64,000 nucleotides of DNA from Guadua angustifolia (GCA_036346375.1 CM070500.1:75582525-75646524); one strand, 5' to 3'. Positions 22,350 through 33,749 are shown, counted from the stretch's first letter. Numbers and translations: made by a program. Notes: generated by a model from the letters alone, not told the origin.

Positions 22350-22574
22350 TCATGCGTGCTTGTTGTCGTCGTCGTCGCCCTCCTCCTCCTCTTCCTCCTC
22401 TTTTTCCTCCTCCTGTACCACCTCTTCCTCCTCCTCCTCCTTCTCCTCCTCCTCCTTCTCCTCCTTCTTCTCTGGCGGCGGATCCTTTGTTTTGCCTAAT
22501 GCGTGCTCGCTTCTTGGGGGTGCCATTCTTGCGGCAATGGTGGATTGTGAGGCGCCACAGTTGAGGCTGCGCAT
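22350..22574 (-). CDS. Acidic ORF on the opposite strand of CACTA-1
   Basis: This minus-strand frame of 74 codons is very rich in Glu and Lys, ending in a run of Glu then Asp (poly-E/D, 22370-22470). A TATA box (CTATATAA, about 22574-22581) overlaps the first Met, so Met-17 (MAPPRSEHALGK, 22526) is a more plausible start. In another frame the acidic character continues to about 22220. It lies between two subterminal repeat arrays and is divergent from the TNPD promoter. I do not recognise a family; the trinucleotide-rich sequence (TCC)n makes chance open frames likely on both strands. Confidence 0.3.
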   Translation of the reverse strand: MRSLNCGASQSTIAARMAPPRSEHALGKTKDPPPEKKEEKEEEEKEEEEEEVVQEEEKEEEEEEEGDDDDNKHA

Positions 22575-22682
22575 TATATAGAGGAGAATGGGAAGCTAAC
22601 GATTGCGACAATGGGGAAGCGCAATGGTTGGCGAGAGGAATGGGGAAGCGGCGATGGTTGGCGGCGGGAGATGTAAGGTTCA

Positions 22683-22985
22683 TATTATCCTGCGGTTATT
22701 AAATTCAACGGCGGTGATAATATTATCCTTCCGGTTTTAAATTCAACGGCGGTGATAAAACGATACATATATAAGCGGCCTTGCTAAATCGGTTGGGCGA
22801 AGCGGGTCAATATCCTTTGCGGTTTAGATAGAAAACGGCGGTGAAAGTATTAGTGTCGGTTCAGCGATTATGTAACGGCGGTGATAAAGTGAATTGCGGG
22901 AAAAGGCAGCCATCACTGCTGGTTTTGAGATAGAACCGGCGATGATATATTCTTGCGGTTCAAGAGAATAAACGGCGATGATAAT
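22683..22985. repeat. CACTA-1 palindromic repeats upstream of the TNPD promoter
   Basis: The same 'ttgcggtt...aacggcggtgat' palindromes as in the left array occur here, ending just before the TATA box of the TNPD gene. Confidence 0.75.
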
Positions 22986-22990
22986 ATCCC

Positions 22991-22998
22991 TATATATA
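22991..22998 (+). promoter_or_regulatory. TATA box of the CACTA-1 TNPD gene
   Basis: TATATATA lies directly after the palindromic repeat array. About 1 kb downstream, after a probable intron with acceptor TTTGTAG at 23986-23992, the TNPD start codon follows. This fits a promoter feeding a spliced 5' leader. Confidence 0.5.
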
Positions 22999-23399
22999 CC
23001 TAGCTCCCTTCCCAAGATGTCGAGCAGAGAGGAGCTCTGTTCTTGCTCGATTAAGGGGTGGAGAGAAGCAAATTTTCCTCTCAAATTTGGTGTAATTTGT
23101 CGTTTTCTAACCGATCTAAGGTTAGGTGTCTTTGTTTAGTTGGATATTCGTTCTATATTGTTGTAGGTTGTGATCGAAATTATTGATTGCCTAGTCAACA
23201 CAATTAGATATGTAATCTTGAGTTTAGATTTGAAATTACCAACTTTTATATGTATAGTGATTGCATTTAATATGTTGATTGAATTTAAATGTGGTAGCAC
23301 TTCATAATTAACTATTGTTTAATCTAAATATTTAAAATTGTTTCTTTATTTACGTGTATGTTAATTTAATACTTGTGTAAGTAATGTAAATTTGCTAGG

Positions 23400-23886
23400 C
23401 GGACCATTATATATAACTAATAGCAATTATTTAATTGATTTTACAATCGAGATTTGGATATAGATTTATATATAACTAATAGCAACCACGTACCAGGCCA
23501 AACATTCATCGATAAACATGAAGGTGGGATCGTAACTTAGTTGTATAATTAAATATATGCTTTATTTTGTATGAAGGTCAAGCTTCATTTTGTAATATAT
23601 ACATTTTGTACGAAGGACATGCTTCAATTTGTAATGTATAGAGTATTGATTATTATAATCATCGAGAAAAAGTAAATGTCAATGGATGAATAGGTATATA
23701 ATTGATGTAAAAAGGCTATGCATAAAAATTATGTTCCTCATCCGATACTCCTTGATAAAATAATCTTGAAATGAGAGAAGAAGAGATAATAGTACTCAAA
23801 TTTGTTGAATGAGACCATTATATATAACTAATAGCAATTATTTAATTGGTTTTACAATCGAGATTTGGATATAGATTTATATGTAA
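23400..23886. repeat. ~78-bp direct repeat and a copy of the TNPD 3' region in the TNPD leader
   Basis: About 78 bp starting 'gaccattatatataactaatagcaatt' occur at 23402-23480 and again at about 23814-23882. Between them, 23520-23695 closely resembles 27112-27285, the sequence just after the TNPD stop codon ('taacttagttgt', 'atgctttattttgtatgaa', 'gaaggacatgcttcaattt', 'aatgtcaatggatga'). Confidence 0.75.
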
Positions 23887-23992
23887 TGAAAATTTCTACA
23901 TTAATTAGCACTACATAACAAATTAAATGTATAAAACAATTTGTGAGCACTTATTGATTTACTAAGATTTTATTTGTTGTAAATATTTGTAG

Positions 23993-26900
23993 ATGGATCG
24001 AAGATGGATGTATGAAGCGGACCGTCGCGATAGAGAGTACTTTAGCGGTGTGACTAGTTTTACGGCGGCGGTGCGGCGTACAAGTCAAATAAGTGATGGA
24101 CTATATTTGTTGCCGTGCATCGATTGCAAGAATGAGAAGCAATTTTGAACCTTGAGGCGATCCGTGCACACTTGCGAAGGGTTTCAAGCTGCCTATACTG
24201 TTGGACCGAGCATGGTGAAGATGAGATTGTGCGTGAAGGGCATCGATTGATGATGATGAAGACAACGACTCAACGCGGTGGAAAATCGTTAAATCGACAC
24301 CCATGAAGAGACATTCGCCGATAACCATGAAGATGATCTAGAGCGGATGTTGCATGATGGGGAGGAGGACCTCACGAGTGAAAGGATTTTCGAAGTTTCA
24401 GCGTATGGTAGAGGATTCTACAACACCCTTGTACCCAGTACGCAAGAGGAGTTCAAAAAGCGCATGTTGTGCTTCTGGCTGCTGCGTTGAAGGCAAGCAA
24501 TGGTTGGTCGACAAGAGTTTCCGCAGGTGTTAGGTTTCTTGAGATGTCCTTCGGAGGGTAGCGTGTTGCGGCAACCCGTGCCGAGCCAAGCGGAGTTGTT
24601 TGCCCATTGGGATGGAAGTGCGAAAAATACGCATGTCAAGCGATTGCATATTGTATCGCAATGAGTTTGCAAATTTGGATGCATGTCCCGTTTGCAAGGC
24701 ATCTCGGTATAAGCGGCGATAGCGATATCGAGGTCGATGTAAGAAGAAAAGACCTCCGACCAAGGTGGTGTGGTATTTCCTATAATCCCGTCTGAAGCGT
24801 CGTTTTGCGAACAAAGGCATGCTCAATTGCTGCGATGGCATGCGAGGCGTAAAGGATGGAATGCTTAGACACCTGGCGACTCAGCGCGGTGGAGGAATAT
24901 CGACGAAAATACAAGAAACACTTTGCATATGATATGAGGAATATAAGGTTCGGACTCGATGCGGATGGGATGAACCCTTTCGGCAACATGAGTAGTCGTC
25001 ATAGCACTTGGCGGTGACTTTATGTATGTACAACCTTCCTCCTTGGCTTTGCATGAAGAAAGTACATTATGATGCCGTTCTTGATCCAAGGGCGAGGCAA
25101 CTGCAGCGATATTGATGTGTTCCTCAAACCCTTTGGTTGAAGATCTTACGGTATTGTGGAGCAGCGGTGTCTGGTATGGGATGAGTCTGAAGAGAACTTC
25201 ATGCTCTGAGGCGTTGTTGTTCGTAACCATCAATGATTACCTGCTCTTGGCAATCTTTGGGCGGACTATAAAAGGATTCAATGGATCGTGCATTGCATGG
25301 GTGATCTGAGGGGCGGTGGCTGAAATCTTGTCGAAAAATGTGTTACATGCGGCATCGTAGGTTCGCCATAAGGACCACCGTGTCGCAACAACAAGAGAGC
25401 TTTTGGCGGTACAAAGGAAGCTTGAGCTCGAAACATCATAGCAACAAAGAGATATTTGCGGTAGTAAGGATATTAAAATTATCCATGGAAAGGGCGGAAG
25501 TACATCGGTCGAGTTCGGTGATCTGACTCCTTTGTTGAAAAAAGAATCGTGTTATGGACCTACCTTCTTGGCGGCACACGGATGTTCGACATGCTATCGA
25601 TGTCATGCATATAGAGAAAACGTGTGTGACGACTTGCTTGGTATTTTACTAGACATATACGGCAAAACAAAAGATACACTCAAAACGCGGATGGACACGC
25701 AAGATATGAAACTTCGGGAAGGAGCGCATCATGAAGACTGGGTCAAGGAAAAAAGTACCTTCCATGACTTGCTACACTTTAAGCAAGATTGAGAAAATTA
25801 AGCGTGTGTGAGTGCTTGCGAGTCAAAGTTCCATCCGGTTATTACGCCAACCTAAAGAGGCTAGTCTCAATGAAAGACTTGAAATTAGTTGGTATGAAGT
25901 CTCATGATTGCCGCGTGATGATGACAGATGCTTCTGTAGCAATTAGGGGTGTTACGCGGAGAAAGTCACGAGACCCAATTATAAAGTTGTGTTCATTCTT
26001 CAGCGATTTCACGAAGGTCATCGACCGTTGAAGCTGGATAAAGCTGCTTTGCAAGGCGTGATCCACACTCTATCTTGGCTTGAGATGTGCTTCCTCCATC
26101 CTTCTTCGATATTATGGTCCATCTCATTGTTCATATTGTGAAAGAATCTGGTTTCTTGGCCTGTGTTTCTACATCGGATGTATCCTTCGAGAGGTTCATG
26201 GGGTTGTGAAGAAATATGTTAAATGTCGACATCGGTAGGAAGGGTGCATTGCGAAGGTTGGGGCGAGGAGGTCATCGAGTTCTGCATCGATTACATGGAT
26301 CTCAAACCGATTGGTGTGCCGTATCTACGCCATGAAGGAGGCTACAAGGAAAGGACACTAGGTGAAATCGATCCGTACAAATGATGGTGCTTCATTCACA
26401 TAAGCACATTTTATAGTTCTGCACCAATCGGTTATAGCGGCCCGTATGTCGACATGCATAAGAACATGCTCGAAGACAAAACCCATGTAAGTCGAGGTTT
26501 GGATCGCGAGAAACACAGAGATAACTTTGGAGATTGGTTGTAGATACATGATGCATCATAAGCAGTCGCTCAATTGAGAAGCGGCTAAGGGACCATCATA
26601 TACAATTTTGACATTTGAAGGATCGACATCAATGGGTACACATTTTATCACGAGAGCACAAGATAACAAGAGCACCAACCAAAAGCAGCGGGGTCCGTAT
26701 AGATGCTTATAGCGACAATGGCAATATCTCGAGGCGTACTCTGATTCATAGAAGAGATTTGGGAGCTTGACTATGGGCCTTTGAAGGTCCCCTCTTCGGT
26801 GCTAGTGGGTCGGGCTACCTAGGGCGTGAACATCGACAAATCACGGTATCACTACCGTGGACTTCAAACACGTCGGATCTGAGAGAAGAACCATTTGTAC

Positions 26901-27105
26901 TTGCGAATGCCGTTACACAAGTTTTCTTTGTGAGGATCCGGTGACAAGGAGCATACGTGGTTCTTCAATCAAAAGAAAGATTGTGGGAGTTGAGAATGTA
27001 GTCGACGAGGAAGACTATAACTAGTTTGATGAGCTTCCTCCTTTCGGTGAGAACATCGACCTAGGTCTCATGGAAGACACGAGGAAGCTACATACATCTG
27101 CATGA
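23993..27105 (+). pseudogene. CACTA-1 TNPD-type transposase (Transposase_21), frameshifted
   Basis: The start at 23993 gives MDRRWMYEADRRDREYFSGV, the transposase-associated N-terminal domain, with a C-x-x-C pair (CIDC, then a shift). Further blocks read CYMRHRRF (25340), EIFAVV and CYGPTFLAAHGCSTCYRCHAYRENVCDDLLG (25530-25660), then MKSHDCRVMM and DPIIKLCSFFSDFTKVID (25890-26030), all core Transposase_21 landmarks. The C-terminal DUF4216-type part reads EEIWELDYGPLKVP, GVNIDK, KEHTWFFNQK and ends LPPFGENIDLGLMED with a stop at 27103-27105. The protein would be the catalytic transposase. Frames change repeatedly, mostly through one- or two-base losses with little amino-acid divergence. It is a recently broken copy or contains sequence errors. 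Confidence 0.82.
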
Positions 27106-27656
27106 TCATACGAAGGCGGATTGTAACTTAGTTGTGTAATCAAGGATATGCTTTATTTTGTATGAAAGTCAAGCTTTAATTTTGATATAAACATTTTGTC
27201 TGAAGGACATGCTTCAATTTGAAATTTATGGAGTATTGATTATTATAGTCAATCAAAAAGCGATAAATGTCAATGGATGAAGATGACATAGTTAGAGCAA
27301 GTTTTTATTGATTATTCCTAATTAACGAAATTTTAAATAAAACAAAAAGGAAAATTCAATGTTTATATTTGGGGTTTTTACAAATAAATTAGCAATTTGT
27401 ATGAGCCCTAAATAGCTCTTATTTGGTTGGGCTAACGAAATTCCAATGTTTGTATTTGGTTGGGATAAAGCAGGTGTGCCACTTTTCCCTTTGGCGATAA
27501 GTGTGCCAATTTTCTGGCGTGGCGATAAGTCCTTACCATACAGCACAGCGAGACAAGGAACATCGGTCTGCGGTTGACAAGCGAGCAGAACACTAATAAA
27601 ACACATCGATTGCCACGTCATAATGCGCAGCGGCGATAATAGCTATATATCACGCG
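27106..27656 (+). other. 3' flank of TNPD and internal spacer
   Basis: It contains the TNPD 3' region (27112-27285), which has a copy in the TNPD leader. Then comes a stretch with two 'tttggttgggctaacgaaattccaatgtt'-like segments and the first 'gcggcgataata' palindromic words. No gene is seen. Confidence 0.5.
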
Positions 27657-27910
27657 CACTACAATAGAACATCACGGGCCCTACTATTACAATATCACTT
27701 TGCGGTTCATAAATGACCGTGATAATATTTATATCCTTTTAGTAATGAGCGGCGATAATAATAATTAGTAGCGGGCGTTTATGACGGCGATGATATGTAA
27801 ATATTTGCGGTCATTTATCAACGGCGATGATATTCCTATCCTTAGGGTCTATAATAAGCGGCGAGAGATAATATATCACTTGCGGTTTAGATCTTTGAAC
27901 GGCATTAATA
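27610..27910. repeat. CACTA-1 internal palindromic repeat array with a CACTAC terminus
   Basis: Words 'tttgcggttcataaatgaccgtgataat' and 'tttgcggtcatttatcaacggcgatgat' repeat here. At 27657 the sequence CACTACAATAGAACATC resembles the element's right terminus CACTACGGAACATGTG. The array precedes the Transposase_24 gene, as the 22.7 kb array precedes TNPD. Confidence 0.7.
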
Positions 27911-28254
27911 ATCCTCCCCAAATATACATTTCACTCCGCTTAGCCATTTCCGCACTTAGCCATTTACGCAATTTGTTTGAGTTCTTCTCTGCGCCCTAGC
28001 CGCCGTCGACTCTCCCATGCGGCCCTCCGTGCGTGACGCCTCCCCTCCGGTGCCTCCTCCGTGCGTGGCGCCTCTCCGTCTTGGCGCGCCTCCCTGCAGT
28101 GCCTCCTCCGTCTTGGCAGCGCCTCCCGCCAGCCCTCCCTCCTGCGGTGCCTCCTCCGTCTTGGGCGCCTCCCCGCCAGCCCTCCCTCCCTGCGGTGCCT
28201 CCTTCCTCCGGCGACCCCTCCCCACGCCGGTATGCTGGTGATGATGCTAGGGTT

Positions 28255-28620
28255 CTCGATGTTAGTGCTCTGTGATGTTGCTCTGTGATGTTGCTCTGTG
28301 ATGTTGCTCTGTGATGTTGCCCTGTGATGATTCTAGGGTTGGCCGATGCTACTGCTCTGTGATGATTCTAGGGTTCTCGATGTTATTGCTCTGTGATGTT
28401 GCTCTGTGATGATTCTAGGGTTGGCGATGCTATTGCTCTGTGATGATTCTAGGGTTCTCGATGATATTGACAATTGTTCTGTAAATAAGGCCTTAAGTTG
28501 GTAGACTAACATGCATTGACAATCGATGATTCTTGGGTTTTCGATGTTATTGCTCTGTGATGTTGCTCTGTGATGATTCTAGGGTTGGCGATGCTATTGC
28601 TATGTGATGATTTAAGGCCT
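28255..28620. repeat. Short-period tandem repeat (GCTCTGTGATGTT and 'gatgattctagggtt')
   Basis: A 13-bp unit GCTCTGTGATGTT is repeated four times from 28269, then mixes with a longer unit 'ctctgtgatgattctagggttctcgatgttatt'. It lies in the probable leader of the Transposase_24 gene and has no coding sense. Confidence 0.85.
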
Positions 28621-29570
28621 TATTTACTCAATTAATTGTTTTGCACATACTGTGATGAGATGAAGGTTCTAATCTTCATTCAAACCCAATAATCTAAGAG
28701 CAATCGTACATAATTACCTCCATATGAATGACATAATGTTGTGAATTTGTGAGGAAATTTTGTTTGAATATTTTACACCTTCTTTGGTAATTGGATATGT
28801 ATGTGTATGTGTTGATTATCGATCTTATGTATGTGAGTATCTTAAGTCTTGTTGGTCTTGTTTAGATATTTTACTTATGTGAGGATAACTATATGCTTGT
28901 ATTGAATTTGTGTGGAAATGTGTATGCTAGTCGACAAGCTTATTTCCATTATCTGATTCATTAGATATATATTAGCTTTTCAGTTCTCAATGAATTACTC
29001 TCTTATACATTAAAGTATTGAAATATTGTTTATTTTCAATAAGGTAAGGTTGTCACAAATTCATCGTGTATAACGCCCAAGAGGCAGAGGGCCCAACTCA
29101 TATATTCTTTAGAATATTATTGATTATTGCTCAATAAAAATAATGAATCATTCTTATTCCACATTTATATGATTTTCAAAAATGAAATAAGGTTATAAAT
29201 CCACAACTAGAATGTTAGTAGTCTATTACACCAAAAAGCGAGCAATCGGTTCCTAGTCAACCAAGCCGTCACCTCGTGGCCTTCTTCACCAGTTGTATCG
29301 TATGCTCTCTGGCAGCCATACTTTTGTCCGTCGATGAGAACTTTCTCTAGCGCGGTCGGCTTTGATGTCGCGCGATGGGCTCATAACGACGGATAACAGC
29401 ATAGCGATCGTTGCGGCCGTGAGTGAGTCCATCGGTGACATCAATCTTGATTGATGAAAATCTGTCGATTTGACATCGATCTGCAAAAGCATGGCTGCCA
29501 AGAGAGCATCGATCATGCGATTGTGAAGCTGATTGCTTCTTGAATGAATTGCATGATTATTGAACAAATA
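28621..29570. other. AT-rich leader/intron-like region of CACTA-1
   Basis: No recognisable coding motif. A minus-strand open frame of 93 codons (29286-29567) has no known domain and opposes the element's genes. Confidence 0.45.
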
Positions 29571-29574
29571 TATA

Positions 29575-29735
29575 TGTCAATTGTATATGTATCATGTGTA
29601 AGTGTATATGATATGTATAAGTATATGTGAATTGTCAATTGTATATGTATCATGTGTAAGTGTATGTGATATGTATAAGTATATGTGAATTGTCAAGCTG
29701 TATATGTATCATGTGTAAGTATATGTGAAATTGTA
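29575..29735. repeat. Tandem repeat, 58-bp unit, about 2.6 copies
   Basis: The unit TGTCAATTGTATATGTATCA and following 38 bp start at 29575, 29633 and 29691, the third copy shortened. Confidence 0.85.
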
Positions 29736-29877
29736 TATGTTCTTTGTTACTGCTCCCTCTGTATTATGTAGCATTATGACAAAATGGTGATTCGCCTTAT
29801 ATATGCACAACATTGATATATATCGAAGATTCATCTCGTGATTTTGTTAATTTAAAATTCTAGAAAACTTGCCACAC

Positions 29878-32800
29878 ATGGCCTCTCACAATGGACAAGT
29901 CTTGGGATGGCTGAGCCCATGGACCAAAGCCAGGCGAAGCCCGACGGAGTTCCTCAACACGGAACAAGTCGAGGCAACAAATGTACATGAGGTAAGTCTT
30001 TACTAGGATTATATCGTAGGATATGCTTCCCGATGAAATTAGAAGCGAGCCAAGCGACTAATGAAACAATCAAAATGCAGGGTTAGACATCTAGTGCAAG
30101 GCAGTGTCGCGGGCGAGGTCCCGGCAAGATCGCTTGCAATTGAGCGAAGGTGATAGTTGAGCTTAGTGAAGTCGGAGAACCGGCTATACCAGCGTCATTG
30201 CTTGGGTCATATCGGACAACATCACGGGGTCTGGCTAGAGACAATGTGCCCATCATGTACGAGATCATGGACACGTCGGTCACGATTCTCCGTCGTATGT
30301 TCCGATGACATCAAGGAAACATTGTGGATAGAGTTGGCAATGAAGTTTGAGTTCCCGAAGATCGGTTGGAGATTGCGAAACATGCACTAAGCGTTATGGG
30401 AGCGCATGGAAGAAGCTGGAAGACAAAGCTGAATAAGAATCGTCAAGAAGGATCAAGCGGATTTTAATAGATTCGAGGTTACTGACAATTTTGGGATGAA
30501 TTCAAGCAATATAAGATATCGATGAAGCCAAGCTATCGACCCGACGGAACAAGGCAAATTCGGACAAGAACATTTACCCCCATGTGCTGAGGCACGGTGG
30601 CTATGTGAAGAAAGTACCCAAGTGGGATGCAGGGAAGAACGGCTAGCACTTGATGGGTTATTCTTGTGGCGTCTCACATGGCCCCAAGATCGAAAGCTTG
30701 GCGCTTGCGAGGAGCTACTCTGTCGGATGATGGCAACTTAAGCTTCAAAAGCGAGAAAGGCGAGAAATCTCGAGGAAGATCGCGGATGCCCACTCGAAGC
30801 TATTTAGGGCTCCTTCACGCCAAGAAGGGAGGGACGAGCTAACAGCGCCTTGGGTAATAGGGAGCACCACAGGTACGCACAGAGAGGGTTGGCTTGGTGC
30901 GTGGAAGCGGCATTCGGAGGATGCCTATATGTACAAGCGACCAAAGAAATCGAGACAAAACGGTTGAATGAGCGTGTACGAGAAATTGAAGGCGGATGCA
31001 TAGAAGGAAGTCGAATTTGAAGAAACAGATGAAAGTGATCACGAGAAATGGTAACAAAGGTCTGGCGAGCGTCGGTCACATAGCGTAGGTCATCGGTCAC
31101 ATAGCGTAAGTCCCGGGTTCTCAAAAGACCAAGCATCCGCTAACCCTCTGAAGAGGGCTCGGCGTGTAGTTTTCTGTGGACAAAATCATAGAGCCGACCT
31201 GCTGCGATGCACTTTTGCCGTGGCGAACATTACCATCAAGGTGGTGAAGGGTGGCTTGGCCATACAGCGAGGCGAGATATTGCATAACCGCCCAATTCCT
31301 CGGGGATCGCGAGTTGCGATTAATGGCGTGGTTGGCGAATCTGCAAAGTAGAGGTTGAGATCGCGGGCGAGGAGGGCAAAGTCTTGGACAAAGCATAGGC
31401 ACATTCATCGCGTGGCATAAGCGGTATATAAAGTTTGCCTCGAAGATGACAGCAGCGATGATGTTAACAACGATGGCGGAGTCTCCATCTAAAACGATCC
31501 TCCTCCTCCTCGGCGTCATCGAAAGCTCCTTCTCTGCTCAGCGCCACCGGAAAAGTCCTCCTCCTCGCCGTCACCCAGAAAACTCCTCTGCTCGGCGCCA
31601 CAAGGCGACCAAAACACGCGATCTGTACATTCTACGGTCGGGAAAAAGTTTATCATCTGTGAAGCTAGCCAAAACTCTTAGCAAAAAGCGACCATATGAA
31701 ATAGTAGCGAAGAAAAAAAAAAAAGTAGGCGCCCATGTAGAAGAGCACTTCAAGAAAGCGCCACCACGCTAAGATTGAAATCGAACACATAAGCAGGATT
31801 TCTTCTGAACTTAGCGAAGGTTAAGCAGACGGGGCCGCATAAGCTGAAACTCCTCAACCTAGCCAACTATTAGACTACGAGCGCATCTCTAGGAAGAAAT
31901 CTAAAGGAGATGGTGGTAAGCATTTATTCTTTGGAAGCCAAAGTGGTCTTGAAGGCGTGAGCACTGTAAAGTGGCCATTAGATTAGCAGGGAAGCTTTCT
32001 TTGCATCCAAATAAGGAGGTCAAGCTGACCACACAATTCTGGCGTCTACATGAATGGTACTGCGGTATGTCCAAAAGACACAAAGCGGTGCTTTCCCGTC
32101 GGATACAAAGATATGGACTTTCACAACAATGATGACTCTTTACGGGTTGAACCGTGGAACTATATCGGATGTACCAGCGAGGCGCTCTAGGCGTGTCTAT
32201 ATTAAGAATATGGACTCTGTAAGTCTCTTGTATAATTCATCTTTGTATATTCACGTACTATTAGACATAGGGTCGACTTCCTTTTTACGTAGAATGGAGA
32301 CAAAGACACTTAGGGCGGACAACAATGAAAAGATAGGATTCTGGACCGGGCATGGTCAGCTGCAAACTTATTGAAGATCCAAGAACAATAAATGATGTTG
32401 AGGTATGCGTACTCAAAGTATTGCTAAAGCTACAACACAAGGACTACGTCTTGTTACCCTACAACTTCGATCGTGTTTCCTGCCTACTAGTGTCTCATAT
32501 TTGATCGCAACACAATGTGACGACTAATTGGCCTGCGACTTTCTTTGGATCATCCTTGTCTTCATGTTAGGCGAAAGCAATATCAACATCTTGGACTCAA
32601 TGAGAAACCGATGAGCGAATACCAAGACTTAATAGACTTGCTAACGGGTAACTCGATCGTTGCATTATTGCTCTAATAATCTTCCATCCCATTGCACCTA
32701 ATTAATTTTAATGACTACTCAAAACCATGAGCAGGTGTACAAACAATCTTGCAAGAAGAGCAAAGCGGCATAAATCCATCGTGAAAAATTTCAGAATACA

Positions 32801-33100
32801 CACCGATTTTCCATGCAGAAACAACCCCAAGGAACAATTTATGTGGATACTACGCAATGACACATATCCGCGTTCATCAACGACAATCTGGACTACAGCG
32901 GCCGGTGGTATATCGATCATTACATGTTGACCCGTACTTTTCTTTATAAAGACAATGACACTAATTAATGCTTCAATTTCTCCCATGACAGTAGCGTCAA
33001 TCGAGGGCACCAATGACACCTTTCGACCACGAAATTGATGCCCTTCAAGCGAAGAAATTTGGGTTCATAATTAGAAATTCTCCACGAAGGCGAATTTTCG
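29878..33100 (+). pseudogene. CACTA-1 Transposase_24 gene with ULP1-like C-terminal region, broken
   Basis: A first exon 29878-29991 (MASHNGQVLGWLSP..., 38 codons) ends at a consensus donor (GAG/GTAAGT); an acceptor ATGCAG ends at 30080. Downstream, shifting frames read DIKETLWIELAMKFEFP (30310), YGYVKKVPKW-type (about 30600: GGYVKKVPKWDAG), DGNLSFKSEKG-type (30730) and DAHSKLF (30785), the Transposase_24 (Ptta/En/Spm) signature of the second, DNA-binding CACTA protein. At 32435-32650 it reads HKDYVLLPYNFD, then GLNEKPMSEYQDLIDLLTG, similar to the ULP1-type cysteine-protease tail often fused to these proteins; WRLHEWY (32040) lies before it. The catalytic triad cannot be confirmed. Stops and frameshifts are many. 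Confidence 0.7.
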
Positions 33101-33369
33101 ACCATTTCTCCATGGCAATAATTCTGAATGAACAATTTAATGCTTCAAAAGTGAATGAACAATGTAATAATTAAATATTATGATGCTTCAATGTATTTCA
33201 ATTACACTTTCTTGATGCTTGATGCTATTGTACTAGCATTATGCGTCTGAGAATACATCTCTTGTACAATATATATACATGCTACAACATATCTTGCAAA
33301 AATATATATGCAAAAGGTTTAAAAACCCATCACTTGCCGATTTTGGATATCAAACTAGGACACGAGCTA

Positions 33370-33745
33370 TCAGCTTGCGGTTAACAAGAAAAAAGGCGTT
33401 GATAGTAGTTATCGATCTTGGGATATTGATAACAATTGGGCAGCGATAGTTACTTATCCTTATGGGATATTATTGAAAATGTGGCGGTGATAGTTGAATT
33501 ATCCTTGCGGTTATAACTAATAGCGGCGGTGATAATATATTATCACTACGGTTGCAAAGTATGAACGGCGGTGATATTTATTATCACTTGCCGGTTGTTA
33601 AGTATAAACCGGCGATGATAGTGATATCCTTGCCGGTTTACATCCGGCGGTGATAGTCTCGACTATCAACGCCACTTAGGTTGTGCGGATCCACATCCGG
33701 CGATGATCTTGATGTGGATCGGCGGTAATCACATGTTCCGTAGTG
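33370..33745. repeat. CACTA-1 right subterminal repeats and terminus
   Basis: At least six copies of the 'ttgcggtt...aacggcggtgat' palindrome end at the terminal CACTACGGAACATGTG (read on the minus strand, 33745 inward). Confidence 0.85.
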
Positions 33746-33749
33746 GTGA

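Larger units (their letters stand above)
21727..33745 (+). mobile_element. CACTA (En/Spm) element or tandem/nested pair, ~12 kb
   Basis: The right end is the complement of CACTACGGAACATGTG (33730-33745), a canonical CACTA terminus. Palindromic subterminal repeats lie at 21770-22055, 22683-22985, 27610-27910 and 33370-33745. On the plus strand it carries a TNPD-type transposase (23993-27105) and a Transposase_24 gene (29878-about 33100), the normal autonomous layout. The left border is unclear: CACTAC occurs at 21727, but the better terminus, CACTACAATAGAACATC, is internal at 27657. A second reading is therefore two related elements, one with TNPD and one (27657-33745) with the Transposase_24 gene. 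For the inner reading, the 3-bp flanks are gcg and gtg, differing by one C/T transition. Confidence 0.75.

Noticed and set aside
22352..22683. Pro-, Ser- and Gly-rich open frames on both strands
   Set aside because: All are readings of one (TCC)n-type trinucleotide repeat, so their length carries no coding evidence.
28017..28288. Three overlapping Pro/Ala/Ser-rich plus-strand frames and one Gly-rich minus frame
   Set aside because: They come from an imperfect GC-rich repeat ('cctccctgcggtgcctcctccgt'), with no domain and no conservation of frame.
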